Notes under the pieces: generated by a model
What the model saw: only the letters and a program-made list of their open reading frames with translations
The model's database searches: none
What the model was told of the DNA's origin: nothing
Shown here: one piece after another, positions 8,201-15,566 of the stretch
How positions within the stretch are numbered: the stretch's first letter is position 1
Layout: each line of letters opens with the position of its first letter
NCBI GenBank assembly: GCA_043806215.1
Contig: JAZDHD010000085.1
Location: forward strand, 1-28,225
Source of the DNA: JAVHLK01 sp043806215
Lineage (GTDB): Bacteria; Desulfobacterota; Desulfomonilia; Desulfomonilales; Desulfomonilaceae
Length of the DNA stretch: 28,225 nucleotides
Direction of reading: 5' to 3'
Position numbers and translations under genes: made by a program

Positions 8201-10286
8201 GGGTGCTGCGGCGGTGCTCGGCGAAGGCCTGCTGGGCATGCTGTTGAGTGCCGCTCATGAGTTCGGTTCGGTTCAGTTCCGTTCGCTTAGACTCGATGCG
8301 GCGACCGACGTGAGCGAAGCAATTCGCGCTGCATTGAACAGGAGCTGCAAACCGATACAACACATCTTCAGGGAGGGGGAGCTTCTTACGGTCTCCGGAG
8401 GGGTGGTCCCGCATCATTATGAGGAATCCCGGGCATTGGAGCTTCATGCGGACGATGTCGTGGTGTTTTCCGGCGGAGCATATGGAATCACTCCCCACAT
8501 TGCCGAAAGTCTGGCCCCCTTTGGCTGCAGGATGGTCTTCCTCGGGAGGACCGTCTTGGACGACGACATTGACTTGGCAAACTTGCCCCAGGATCAGGAT
8601 GCCCTCAAGACCGCCGTGGAAGAACTCATTGCGGATCTCAAGCCGCATCTCGGCGGCGCGGATCGAGAAAGAGAGATCCAACGGATTGTTACATCCGCCG
8701 AAATCCTCCGTAATTTGGAAAGCCTCCGGGCCCGCGGGGTCGAAACGTCGTATCTCGCGTGCGACGTCGTCGACCCGAGAGCTGTCAAGACGGCCATTGA
8801 AGACATCGTGAAGCGGTACGGTAGGATCGACGGGATCGTGCACTCTGCCGGCGTACTGAGAGACAAATTCCTTAAACAGATGACGCCGGAAGAGTTTGCT
8901 CAGGTGGTGGAAGTAAAGCTCCTCGGGGCATGGAACCTCGTCAAGACGGCCCTCTCTTCGGGCCTCAGGTTCGCGACATGCCTGTCATCCGCCGCCGCCG
9001 TACAGGGTAATCCGGGACAGGTCAACTATGCTGCGGCCAATAGGGCCATGTCGGCGCTCATGGACTACGTTCGCCGGAATCATCCGGGCGTCCGCTGCAA
9101 GGCCTTCATCCTTCCGCCCATCGAGGGGGCGGGAATGGCGGAGGATCCCGAGATCCGGGCGCTTATGGCTCGCATGAACGCTGCGTACGTTGGTGTGGAA
9201 GAACTGGCTCAGCTGTTCTGCGTAGAACTCATGCTTGCTCCGGCAGAGGACGTATCGGTCATGTTCATGCGGTCGCTTCCGGACGTGCCCACGGCACCGA
9301 TTGACGTCTCGGAGCCTGAAGGCGATTCGACAAGTCTTCGGGCCGGCACGCTGAGTTTCAGACGGGAGGACTTCCCCATGGTCGACTCGGTGCAGCGGCT
9401 CGACCCGGCCAAAGGGGTGTTGGAGGCCGTGAAGAGCTTTTCTCAGGAGCGGGACTTGTGGATCAACGATCACAGACCGTTTCAGTTCCTGAAACACCCG
9501 CTCGTATCCGCCATCATGGTATTGGAGACGTTTACGGAAGTATCGAGAATGCTCTATCCTCACTTCCGGGTCCGGGGGGTTCGAAACGCCGAGTTCATCG
9601 AGATCATTTCATGTCCGCCGGGCGCAAACCGGGACTCGACCATTGAATGCCGTCGTGAAGCCGTGGAAGGGACGGAGATCATCTGCAAGGTCACCTTGGC
9701 CGGCAAGGGAATTTCTCCCTCGGGCCGCGTGCTGAACCGGTTGAACGACAACTACCGGGCTCAGGTCATTCTCGGAAGCTCTGAGCGGACGGAGCTTGAG
9801 GAACTCCAGGACTTTCCCGTACGGATCGACGAAGTCGACACCAGACCTATGGACCATGACGAGATTCTGACCAAATACAACGAACGAACCACGATGCAGG
9901 GGAGATACCGCGTTATTGAAAGCCTCTTCGGAACAGGGCCCGGTTGCATCAGAGGCAAGATGACGTACCGCATCCAAAATGATTTCAAGGATCTCGAAGG
10001 AACGACGTACCAGTACTCGCCCTACCTTCTCGAAGCCCTGATGCAGCTGACGAGTTTCTACGTCCTGATGCGTGATGATCCTGAACGGGATCTCACGCTC
10101 ATACCCCACAAGATCGGCGAGGTTCTTTTTTGCAGGCGATGCCGGGACAATGAGACGATCATCGTGGAAGGGCGGGTGCGGGACCGGGACGACGAGGGAC
10201 TCACCTGGGATTCCTGTGCGAGAGACGTTGAAGGCCGGCTCCTTATGACGGCAGCGGACGTCAAGATGAGATGGTTCTCGAAATGA
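2250..10286 (+). CDS. PUFA/PKS-type multidomain lipid synthase (NPD-NPD-KS-AT-ACP-KR-DH)
   Basis: This 2678-residue iterative type I synthase is probably cytosolic. Domains in order: a degenerate nitronate-monooxygenase-like (FMN barrel) region with GNEAGGFVS near residue 142; a second, fuller barrel (about 350-590) with QGAMSWITD near 356 and EGNEAGGHVGE at 479-489; a ketosynthase (about 722-1175) with C924, H1065 and H1101; an acyltransferase (about 1275-1565) with GHSLGE (S1362) and AFHS (H1468), suggesting malonyl-CoA; one carrier domain (about 1735-1815) with candidate S1767; a Rossmann-like stretch (about 1840-2060); a ketoreductase with a glycine-rich loop near 2074 and Y2260-x3-N2264; and a double-hotdog dehydratase with H2408 and E2595. 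FMN barrels of this type serve as enoyl reductases (PfaD) in PUFA synthases. There is no thioesterase or reductase domain. The start at 2250 follows AAAGGG and the extended -10 element; the frame stays open upstream to 1845 but that part is unlike protein. The product is unknown. Confidence 0.93.
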   Translation: MYTHNEKPVIAFVWRSEEITSAVVEMTRRTRTRAVFDLYSIDPETVGAALLQADASKDAVDLKVSPKSLMDPGLEDFLEDMDLDAIWTELHPCVDEEDPDQYLDRIGELSTRFRVIPILGDFKLIGRILDTCPGIGTIALKGNEAGGFVSTETTFTLYASVRELTRSRTQGPGLAVWGGAASPEAAAAFLSVGAAGVVFESLHWLTDLVHADDDARKRISAIRPDHTDLIGSNVSVPCRMFNKGNSKAVRELKTFAGSLCGGEITDGQRRFFAARIRNEAVHPLNSGFGRDELIPLGVEAAFAGSFVRRFGTATEQAVDAFVTEIERLCEGSVRRLHAFADSAAAREMGTRYSFIQGAMSWITDVPEFALRVAQAGGLPTVALGLMDGKTLVERLGRLPQVMGDKPYAVNVITLAENPHRDRQLAWIRQTRPRFAVIAAGEPSHAAELIADGLEVIYIAPNEELLRLAVEAGVRWVICEGNEAGGHVGEHSTLTFAQMVHDLRLREPSIFEGVKIVLAGGIFNRETAFMAAMLGADAIQMGTAYLAAADIVEAGALTGLYQQMIIESAPGGTVVTGEGTGLRVRSLRTPRMEDVCSLERDFASGSEDEASFRLKMETLSAGSLFIAARGLDRPGGTPLDASRCIQEGQFMSGACSGVLKDHLNVEQFHRELAEGPLEQGLPVTGPIRDHYAPRPSGEDHGEGPPARSAGTRSRPAPVRRDRERIAVTGMAMVNALGNSPEDVWAASLAMKSGIVEVPLSRWNHAIYYHPRPRMPEKTYCKVAAFQNLEISRKDLGIPPQDFRTMTTATKATMWLAKHAVEQSGILDTDIPRERIAVLISQNSGEAAATLEDTIIRGCADRIASSLTTALNLSPDAERAAAEDIKAGRIVIDDTTLLGRLNCSAGGFICNKYGFMGPSFSVSAACATALVALFSAYQMIRNGIIDAAVVGGAEEYLTPMHFLEFSALGALAGLSGVERRADSYSRPFDEERDGMVLGEGGGMIVIERESIARKRGARVHAYISSMGASNNHLGMVESSRMTQEIAIRSSFRDAPYGPEGVDLVECHATSTRQGDVEEVRALKSVFGTDKRLVLTSFKSQIGHTLGASGVNSLIRGIMAAKAGVYPPNLNYESPDKELDIQGSGLVINGEPHDWHLHNGDPRRFQVNAFGFGGSNYVVQVEQAVDDQDAVLVLPRDSTTVEREAMPADLPDGLFFFAGEVGSEHYRVGVLADSEAEARKTLEESEAFGNGGPMGSKRLRTLARKGVYLGKSQEASPLAFVFTGQGSHYAGMGHELYETFPVIRKWMDRAAAMADFDLLHLLFHDREEDLQRTRWQQPALFTMEFAMVKYLDSLGVRPTALAGHSLGELTALCLAGVYSFEDGFRIVNKRALCMDKACEMNVDPGVMLACDGPLEFIEEIIAQRERIYVTNINSPRQVVLGGSTEGVTALGRELKEKGHRSTLLRVSMAFHSPIMECIHAELEAFIADIEFHPPRIPVISNTTMKPFPNDVAEIKRIVMAHLESPVHWMQNVRTLHDDYGVRVFVEVGPREILSNMIADTVDDVECIQTSLPSAEVTIFKTALAQLYANGHLHVSEVSSLGFLSGGTGGEAASAASSVRVPGPGLQSKVAVDPGNSTLDRIVHREIAAFVMESFGRFLRPHVMAAIRREYDPNFTEHNLDGLLKEMFPGTVVQPGSVGEPVVRPATVPGGAVGKEEREAEACVDEPAPAGETDAEDVTEQVIRIIMDATGYDREEIEPDMDLREDLSIRSSRLPVIMDSLEGHFNMKIDLEDFMDVRTIKDIAVRISEILEKGTAAQASSAADGIAHQPDTGPSSGSGEKKENIKRILFREVPLVEDNVQPVEIGPMEPVAIISAAGGTGLRKSIGGVFRRDYGAVIVPLSVLDGTGGEEAFDIRREEDQVVLAEKLGRLEELAGMVFIIDDLFEERIEGLDVVPVILKGFFRLLKSFADSSSKKFVLVIRKVEKDTGAAAVLGEGLLGMLLSAAHEFGSVQFRSLRLDAATDVSEAIRAALNRSCKPIQHIFREGELLTVSGGVVPHHYEESRALELHADDVVVFSGGAYGITPHIAESLAPFGCRMVFLGRTVLDDDIDLANLPQDQDALKTAVEELIADLKPHLGGADREREIQRIVTSAEILRNLESLRARGVETSYLACDVVDPRAVKTAIEDIVKRYGRIDGIVHSAGVLRDKFLKQMTPEEFAQVVEVKLLGAWNLVKTALSSGLRFATCLSSAAAVQGNPGQVNYAAANRAMSALMDYVRRNHPGVRCKAFILPPIEGAGMAEDPEIRALMARMNAAYVGVEELAQLFCVELMLAPAEDVSVMFMRSLPDVPTAPIDVSEPEGDSTSLRAGTLSFRREDFPMVDSVQRLDPAKGVLEAVKSFSQERDLWINDHRPFQFLKHPLVSAIMVLETFTEVSRMLYPHFRVRGVRNAEFIEIISCPPGANRDSTIECRREAVEGTEIICKVTLAGKGISPSGRVLNRLNDNYRAQVILGSSERTELEELQDFPVRIDEVDTRPMDHDEILTKYNERTTMQGRYRVIESLFGTGPGCIRGKMTYRIQNDFKDLEGTTYQYSPYLLEALMQLTSFYVLMRDDPERDLTLIPHKIGEVLFCRRCRDNETIIVEGRVRDRDDEGLTWDSCARDVEGRLLMTAADVKMRWFSK

Positions 10287-11059
10287 TGTCAAGTCGATAC
10301 TGTGGCGGTCCCGCGAGTGACCGGCCGGAGGGAATCGGATCGATCCGGTTTATCGGAGGTTTCCCCCAAGACACGGCCGTGGCGGCATATCCGTATTCCC
10401 GGGATCACAGGGACGTGCACGACGTTTTACGGGTGAGGCTTCTCCTCGCCGTGGAACTTGCGGAAGCCTCTTCATACGGGAAGGCCTTTCCGAAGGGCGA
10501 TTCCCACAGTCTTCGAGGAGAATTGGAGATCGAATCCGATGATCTCGGCGCACCGCATCTGGTCATTCGCGGTGCAGAGGGACCGGGAATCTCGTTTTCC
10601 TATTCGCGGGACACCCTATGGGCTGCGCTCTGTGGAAGGGATTGCCGTTGCGGTATCGATGCCGCGGCCGGAGGTGATTTCAGCGGGGATTATCCGTTTC
10701 ACCGGGCCTTCGGCAGCAATGAAATCGAGAACTTCCTTCCGGTGGCCGGTGGGAATCGTGCGGAAGCCGCAGCGCTCGTCTGGTCCGCCAAGGAGGCTCT
10801 GGTAAAGGCCCTTGGTTGTGCGTTTCATTTGATGGACCCATTGCGGGTTCGGGTTGGGTTGCGCGGATTGTGGGGGGAAGCGGTGCTTCTCACTGCAAGG
10901 GTAGAATCCCGCTGCGGGGAAAAGCCGGCCGAGGGAAGCCTTCAAGCTGTTTCCCTAGCAGCTTTGCCCGTGCAACGGACTTGGGTTTCCGTGGCCGTGA
11001 CGGATCGGAACGGCCGTGCCTGTGTAAAGAGCCGCCGGGCCGGCAAACGGGAAGAATGA
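10283..11059 (+). CDS. 4'-phosphopantetheinyl transferase (Sfp-like)
   Basis: This 258-residue enzyme would transfer phosphopantetheine from CoA to the carrier-domain serine of the adjacent synthase. The diagnostic motifs are G124-I125-D126 and W167-S-A-K170-E171-A-L-V-K175, together with SFSYSRD about 20 residues before GID. The usual acidic residue two positions after the aspartate of GID-x-E is replaced (GIDAA). The ATG at 10283 overlaps the upstream TGA as ATGA, implying translational coupling; an in-frame ATG at 10271 is an alternative. PPTases are often fused to or next to PUFA and enediyne synthases, so I infer it activates this one. The family call is strong; carrier specificity is inferred. 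Confidence 0.88.
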   Translation: MMSSRYCGGPASDRPEGIGSIRFIGGFPQDTAVAAYPYSRDHRDVHDVLRVRLLLAVELAEASSYGKAFPKGDSHSLRGELEIESDDLGAPHLVIRGAEGPGISFSYSRDTLWAALCGRDCRCGIDAAAGGDFSGDYPFHRAFGSNEIENFLPVAGGNRAEAAALVWSAKEALVKALGCAFHLMDPLRVRVGLRGLWGEAVLLTARVESRCGEKPAEGSLQAVSLAALPVQRTWVSVAVTDRNGRACVKSRRAGKREE

Positions 11060-11178
11060 AGGTGTTGTCTTGCGGCAGACACGTATCATGCGGGCCGGGC
11101 GATAATCGGGGGGCGGCAGGTTTTCCGGACTGTTTCGATAAGGCCGGACGGGTGACCGCCCAGGAGGATTTGAAGTAA

Positions 11179-12714
11179 TTGCGCGTTCTCTTGATTAACA
11201 CGAACAGAAAGGTCGATTTCCTGGCTGCTCCTCCTCTTGGCATATGCTACGTGGCGGGAGCGGCCGAGGCGGCCGGACACGAAGTGAGGGTTCTGGATCT
11301 GTGCTTTGCCGGTGCGAAAGTCCAAAGCAAGATCAAATCGACGATGGAGTCGTTTGATCCGCACCTGGTGGGCCTATCGGTACGGAACATAGATAACGTG
11401 AACATGCTCCATCCCGTGGAGTACCTTCATGAGATCGGAGAAATCCGGGAGTGGGTGGGGCGTTACACATCGGCACCCGTCGTAGTGGGAGGTTCCGGGG
11501 CGAGCCTCATGCCGGAACTGGTATTCAGAAGGCTCCGGGCCGACTACATTGTTGTCGCCGACGGCGAGAAGAGCTTCGTCCGGCTTCTGGCCGCAATTGA
11601 ACGAGGCGAATCACCGGCCGGGATTCCCGGGGTGGGAATACTGCTCGAAGGACGCTTCCATTTGACGCCTCCAGAACTCGCTGGTTTCAAAGGACAAACA
11701 CCGGATCTCGGCCGATGGGTCGACACAAGACCATACCAAGAGATCGGGAGTTCATACAACATACAGACCAAGAGAGGGTGCCGGCAGCAATGCATCTACT
11801 GCACGTACAATCAATCGCTCGAGGGGAATGCCCTGCGCATGCGGTCGGCCGGAGAAGTGGTCGACGAGATCGAAGAGGCTCTGCACAAATACCGCCCCGA
11901 GACGTTTGAATTCGTCGATTCCGTGTTCAACGATCCCGTGGACCACTCCGTGGAGATACTCGAGGAGATTGTCCGTCGGCCATGGAAGGCGAATTTTACT
12001 GCAATGGGAGTCCACCCTCGGAAACTCGACGGCAAGTACCTGGATCTTATGTGGAAAGCCGGATTCAGGTCCTTCATGATCACCCCGGAGTCGGCTTCCG
12101 ACAAGATGTTGAGGTCTTACAGGAAAGGCTTCACGGCCGGCGATGTGGCACGGGCGGCAGAAGCGATCAACAGGACGGGTTTCGCCGTCTGGTGGTTCTT
12201 CATGATCGGCGGTCCGGGGGAAGACAATGAAACACTCCAGGAATCCTTGGACTTCGCGTTGAAACGACTGGGGAAGAACGCCGGATCCGCGACGCATATA
12301 GCGCACTTCTTTGTGGGAGTGAGACTGTATCCGGGGACGAAACTCTGGAACACGGCGCTGAAGCAAGGATTCATCGACGATCTATGTGATCCGCTGAAAA
12401 ATCTGTGGTATGTGTCCGAGGATCTGGATCTTGACGAGGCGGTTGAGCAAATGACCCGGGCGGCCTCCGCAAGTCCGGAGATATACCTCGGGTTCGATGA
12501 GAGAATCCTGGTCTTTTCCAAAGCGGCAGCTCTGTTCTTCAAGTTGTTCCGATTCCCGAAACCCTACTGGAAGTACTTCACTCCCGTCAACCGTTTTGGG
12601 TTGTGGTCGGGACTGCGCTTCATGTATCGCCCGCCCAATATTTCCGGCATGATCCGGGAATCCCTCAAGCGTCAAGGCTACCGGGGAAGACTGATTCATC
12701 AGACGGTCGTCTGA
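11179..12714 (+). CDS. B12-binding-type radical SAM protein, probable lipid-modifying enzyme
   Basis: This 511-residue class B radical SAM protein has an N-terminal cobalamin-binding-like Rossmann domain (about 1-150: RVLLINTN, PPLGICYVAG, VVVGGSGAS) and a radical SAM barrel with the cluster motif C201-x3-C205-x2-C208. The classical DxHxxG cobalamin histidine motif is not visible. The C-terminal third has aromatic and basic runs (about 455-500) that could contact membrane. The start is TTG at 11179, with AGGAGG at 11162-11167; no closer ATG fits the domain. It lies 119 bases after the PPTase on the same strand, so it probably shares the operon and modifies the lipid or its carrier-bound precursor. 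I recall families of this type annotated as linked to lipid biosynthesis, but the reaction cannot be read from sequence. Confidence 0.85.
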   Translation: MRVLLINTNRKVDFLAAPPLGICYVAGAAEAAGHEVRVLDLCFAGAKVQSKIKSTMESFDPHLVGLSVRNIDNVNMLHPVEYLHEIGEIREWVGRYTSAPVVVGGSGASLMPELVFRRLRADYIVVADGEKSFVRLLAAIERGESPAGIPGVGILLEGRFHLTPPELAGFKGQTPDLGRWVDTRPYQEIGSSYNIQTKRGCRQQCIYCTYNQSLEGNALRMRSAGEVVDEIEEALHKYRPETFEFVDSVFNDPVDHSVEILEEIVRRPWKANFTAMGVHPRKLDGKYLDLMWKAGFRSFMITPESASDKMLRSYRKGFTAGDVARAAEAINRTGFAVWWFFMIGGPGEDNETLQESLDFALKRLGKNAGSATHIAHFFVGVRLYPGTKLWNTALKQGFIDDLCDPLKNLWYVSEDLDLDEAVEQMTRAASASPEIYLGFDERILVFSKAAALFFKLFRFPKPYWKYFTPVNRFGLWSGLRFMYRPPNISGMIRESLKRQGYRGRLIHQTVV

Positions 12715-12919
12715 TGAAGCCTTGACGGGAACGGACTTCGGAACCACGGCGTTGCCGGCGCGTGATGCCGAAAAGTGATGGTGTCTTGTCTACCGCACGC
12801 CTGTAACGCGAGAGCGGGCACGGCCCTCCAAGGCTACGGACTCTCGTGCATGGTTGCCCTTGTCGAGAGAAACGCGCCCCGCGACAAAGTCGCCTTCACC
12901 GCGAAGTTTGAGAAATTTC

Positions 12920-12948
12920 TTGCCTTTTCCGTTTTCGATTGGTATAAA
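12920..12948 (+). promoter_or_regulatory. Sigma-70-like promoter for the IHF-type gene
   Basis: TTGCCT (12920-12925) and TATAAA (12943-12948) are separated by exactly 17 bases. They lie in a locally AT-richer stretch, about 55 bases before the ATG at 13003. The predicted start of transcription is near 12955. Confidence 0.55.
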
Positions 12949-13002
12949 TGCTCGGGTACATTTGTTTGCATTTGTTTCTTTTTTGGATATGGGAGGGCCT
13001 AT

Positions 13003-13296
13003 ATGACTCTTACGAAAGCCGATATAGCCAAGAAGATTGCTGACGACTGCGGATTCATGAAGGGCGAGGCGACCGAGATAATCGAGAAACTACTCGATAT
13101 CATTAAATCAAAGCTCATCACCGGAGAGGACGTCATGATCTCGGGCTTCGGAAAATGGACGGTCAAGTCCAAGCATTCACGAAGAGGTCGGAATCCGCAA
13201 ACCGGAGAAGAACTCATCTTGGACGCGAGGCGGGTAGTAACCTGGAAGTACTCCCCCGTTCTGAAAAAAGCTGTGAATTCATCCTTGTCCAAGTAG
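13003..13296 (+). CDS. ihfA: Integration host factor alpha-type DNA-bending protein (HU/IHF family)
   Basis: This 97-residue protein spans the full HU/IHF fold: the N-terminal helices (LTKADIAKKIAD), the GFGKW turn near residues 46-50, the beta-arm with RRGRNPQTGEE, and the following ARRVVTW. RNPxTGE with ARRVVT is typical of IHF alpha. Such proteins bend DNA in the nucleoid and at promoters. The ATG at 13003 is preceded by GGGAGG at 12991-12996. The frame continues open upstream but that part has no family features and lies across the promoter. It appears monocistronic. Whether it pairs with an IHF beta or works as a homodimer cannot be told here. Confidence 0.9.
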   Translation: MTLTKADIAKKIADDCGFMKGEATEIIEKLLDIIKSKLITGEDVMISGFGKWTVKSKHSRRGRNPQTGEELILDARRVVTWKYSPVLKKAVNSSLSK

Positions 13297-13317
13297 CTTA
13301 CCTTACTCCAACCGGTT

Positions 13318-13391
13318 CAAGTGTCTTGCCCAATCGCGAACCCAACACAATGCGATCGCCGAGGAATGCCGACTGATTTCTCAGACACTTG
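13318..13391. repeat. Separated 9-bp inverted repeat after the IHF-type gene
   Basis: CAAGTGTCT (13318-13326) and AGACACTTG (13383-13391) are perfect inverted copies 56 bases apart, between ihfA and the next gene. There is no T-tract. This could be a structured 3' end or chance. Confidence 0.3.
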
Positions 13392-13514
13392 CGGAGAAGC
13401 CGAAGGGTCTCGGCCCAACTCAGTACAAAGATCGTCGAGGTCGGCCATGATTCGCACTACCTCCGGTTGAGTAGTCCGGCAACGCGACGCTGGTCGCCTT
13501 TTCGATACCACGGC

Positions 13515-14072
13515 ATGCCCGATCAGGAACAACAAAAGACGGGAAAGATCCCTCTGACGAGCTTCCTAGCGGATTTCCGGTCATCGCTTACCGATGCGGA
13601 ATTGCGGGAGAAATACAGGCTGAGTGCCCGGGCTTTCATCAGCCTCATAAAGGCCCTGTTGGCGAAGGGACTGATTACCGCGGGAGATCTGGCAAAACGC
13701 AAGGAATTGGCGGTTCAGAGGGATCTTGAAAAACAATCCGAGTTCCTTTCGGGACTCTACATTTGCCCCAACTGCAGCCATCCGCACCCAAGCCCCTTCG
13801 AGAGATGTCCCGCGTGTGGTGAAGAACCGGGAGACGCCTTTGCCGCCAAGCAACTGCTCAATCCGGTGGTCAGCACCACGGGGAGCCACTTCCTCGTAGA
13901 TGAAGACGAGGCCCCGGGGGACGTGGACGATCGGGAGGTTGTCCTCGAAGAGCCGGCTCCTGCAAAAGCCAAGGCCGGGGACTCGCCGGACCCCGAGGAC
14001 CGGCGGGCCGGCGGCAAGGATTCAACGTTAAAGTCGGTCCGTTCACTCTTTTCCAAGCTGAAGAAGAAATGA
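13515..14072 (+). CDS. Small HTH / zinc-ribbon protein of unknown function
   Basis: This 185-residue protein has two visible parts. Residues about 15-45 contain SLTDAELREKYRLSARAF, which reads like a helix-turn-helix segment. Residues 84-101 form a zinc ribbon, C84-x2-C87-x10-C98-x2-C101. The C-terminal half is acidic and proline/alanine-rich and ends in a basic tail (SKLKKK). There are no membrane segments. The ATG at 13515 is the best start by content but has no good ribosome site; a TTG at 13389 in the same frame would add a Ser/Arg-rich leader and is less likely. Its stop overlaps the MATE start, so the two are co-translated. A regulatory or adaptor role is possible but is inference. Confidence 0.65.
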   Translation: MPDQEQQKTGKIPLTSFLADFRSSLTDAELREKYRLSARAFISLIKALLAKGLITAGDLAKRKELAVQRDLEKQSEFLSGLYICPNCSHPHPSPFERCPACGEEPGDAFAAKQLLNPVVSTTGSHFLVDEDEAPGDVDDREVVLEEPAPAKAKAGDSPDPEDRRAGGKDSTLKSVRSLFSKLKKK

Positions 14073-15544
14073 GGCGTTGGGGATCGGCAAGGCCGAAGAT
14101 CTCCGCGTCGCACGAGGCTGCCGGCCCCGATTTCGAGGTCGCATCGGGTCCGTCTTTTCAGGGACCTCCCGGAGGATACCGGGAAGTTCTCCGAATTGCC
14201 GTCCCCCTTATTCTGTCCACTGCGTCGGTGACCGTAACGCTGTTCGCGGACAGGATGTTTCTTTCATGGTACAGCCTCAGTGCGGTTGCCGCGTCGACTC
14301 CGGGCGGCATAATGTTCTTCACCATATGCTCCTTCTTCCTGGGAACCGCTCAATACGTCAACACCCTTGTCGCTCAGCACCACGGATCCAACGACAAACC
14401 GGCGTGCTCGAGAGCCGTGTGGCAGGGCGTATGGTTTGCCTTCCTTTCATTCCCGCTCATACTGGCAGCTATTCCCGTCGGGGCGGCCGTGCTGGCGCGG
14501 AGCGGACATGACCCCGATCTGGTGAGGCTCGAGACCGAATACTTCTCCATTCTGATGCTCGGTGGTGCGGCGCTGCCTTTCAATGCAGCGTTGGCTTCGT
14601 TCTTTTCCGGCCGAGGGAAGACCCGCGTGGTGATGTGGGGCAATCTTATGGGGAATGCCGCCAACGTTTTGTTGGACTATCTGCTCATCTTCGGGAATTT
14701 GGGATTCCCCGAAATGGGAATACGGGGTGCAGCCATTGCCACCGCAGTCACCGGCATCATTCCGCCCGTATTCTGGGCATGTCTGTTCTTGTCCCGCAAG
14801 TATCAACCACACTACCGGTCGCGCAATGAGATGTGCCTGGACCGTCGGCTGTTCGAGTTGTTGTTGCGCTACGGGGTTCCTTCCGGCGTGCAGTTCTTTC
14901 TGGATGTTGCCTCGTTCACGGCGTTCATCCTCCTTATAGGCCGATTGGGAGAGACGGATCTGGCAGCCACCAATATTGTCTTGAGTATAGAAATGCTCTC
15001 TTTCCTCCCCATGGTCGGCATGTCCATTGCGACGGCAATTCTTGTGGGAGAATACATCGGCCGGTCGGATCTTCGTACGGCTGAGAGGAGCGTCTACTCG
15101 GCTCTGAGAATGGCACTCGCTTATTCGGGAATATTGGCCGTCCTCTATTTCCTCATACCGGAAGTGTTTATCGGTGTGTTCAGATACGGAGTGGGGAACG
15201 GGCCGGAGTTTGACGCCGTTGCCAAGAAGGCCGTGGTAATCCTGAGGCTCATCGCGGTGTTCACCGTCTTCGATACGGTTTTTATCGTCTTTTCAGGAGC
15301 GCTCAAGGGAGCGGGAGACACGAAGTTCGCAATGTGGGCCCAGATTATCGCCGCGTGGGTGTTCTTCGTCCCCCCGGTCTACGTCATCGTTGAGATCCTC
15401 GACATGGGCGTCACGGCAGCCTGGTGTTGGGGTGTAGCGTATGTCGTGGCGTTGGGGACGATCTTTTGGAGGCGATTCCATTCCGGCCGATGGAAATCCA
15501 TCCGAATGATCGAGGTCAAAAACACGAATAACCGTTGCGGATAG
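14069..15544 (+). CDS. MATE family multidrug/metabolite efflux transporter
   Basis: This 491-residue integral membrane protein has about 12 hydrophobic segments and the two-fold pattern of MATE (NorM/DinF) exporters. It starts with an unusual hydrophilic leader of about 45 residues. Typical features are the first-helix region LRIAVPLILSTASVTVTLFADRMF, the second-half equivalent LRYGVPSGVQFFLD, and SGALKGAGDTKFAMW near residue 410. Such transporters export amphipathic compounds using Na+ or H+ gradients. The ATG at 14069 overlaps the preceding TGA (ATGA). It could export the product of the lipid/polyketide locus 1.4 kb upstream, but the intervening IHF gene and its promoter make that only a guess. 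Confidence 0.9.
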   Translation: MRRWGSARPKISASHEAAGPDFEVASGPSFQGPPGGYREVLRIAVPLILSTASVTVTLFADRMFLSWYSLSAVAASTPGGIMFFTICSFFLGTAQYVNTLVAQHHGSNDKPACSRAVWQGVWFAFLSFPLILAAIPVGAAVLARSGHDPDLVRLETEYFSILMLGGAALPFNAALASFFSGRGKTRVVMWGNLMGNAANVLLDYLLIFGNLGFPEMGIRGAAIATAVTGIIPPVFWACLFLSRKYQPHYRSRNEMCLDRRLFELLLRYGVPSGVQFFLDVASFTAFILLIGRLGETDLAATNIVLSIEMLSFLPMVGMSIATAILVGEYIGRSDLRTAERSVYSALRMALAYSGILAVLYFLIPEVFIGVFRYGVGNGPEFDAVAKKAVVILRLIAVFTVFDTVFIVFSGALKGAGDTKFAMWAQIIAAWVFFVPPVYVIVEILDMGVTAAWCWGVAYVVALGTIFWRRFHSGRWKSIRMIEVKNTNNRCG

Positions 15545-15566
15545 TGGCGGTTCGTCTTTCCGTGGC

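Noticed and set aside
7695..8843. 382-codon antisense frame under the ACP-KR region
   Set aside because: It is a shadow of the coding strand with no recognisable motifs or ribosome site.
12775..13002. N-terminal extension of the IHF-type protein
   Set aside because: It lies across the promoter, whereas the ATG at 13003 has an ideal ribosome site and gives the normal family length.
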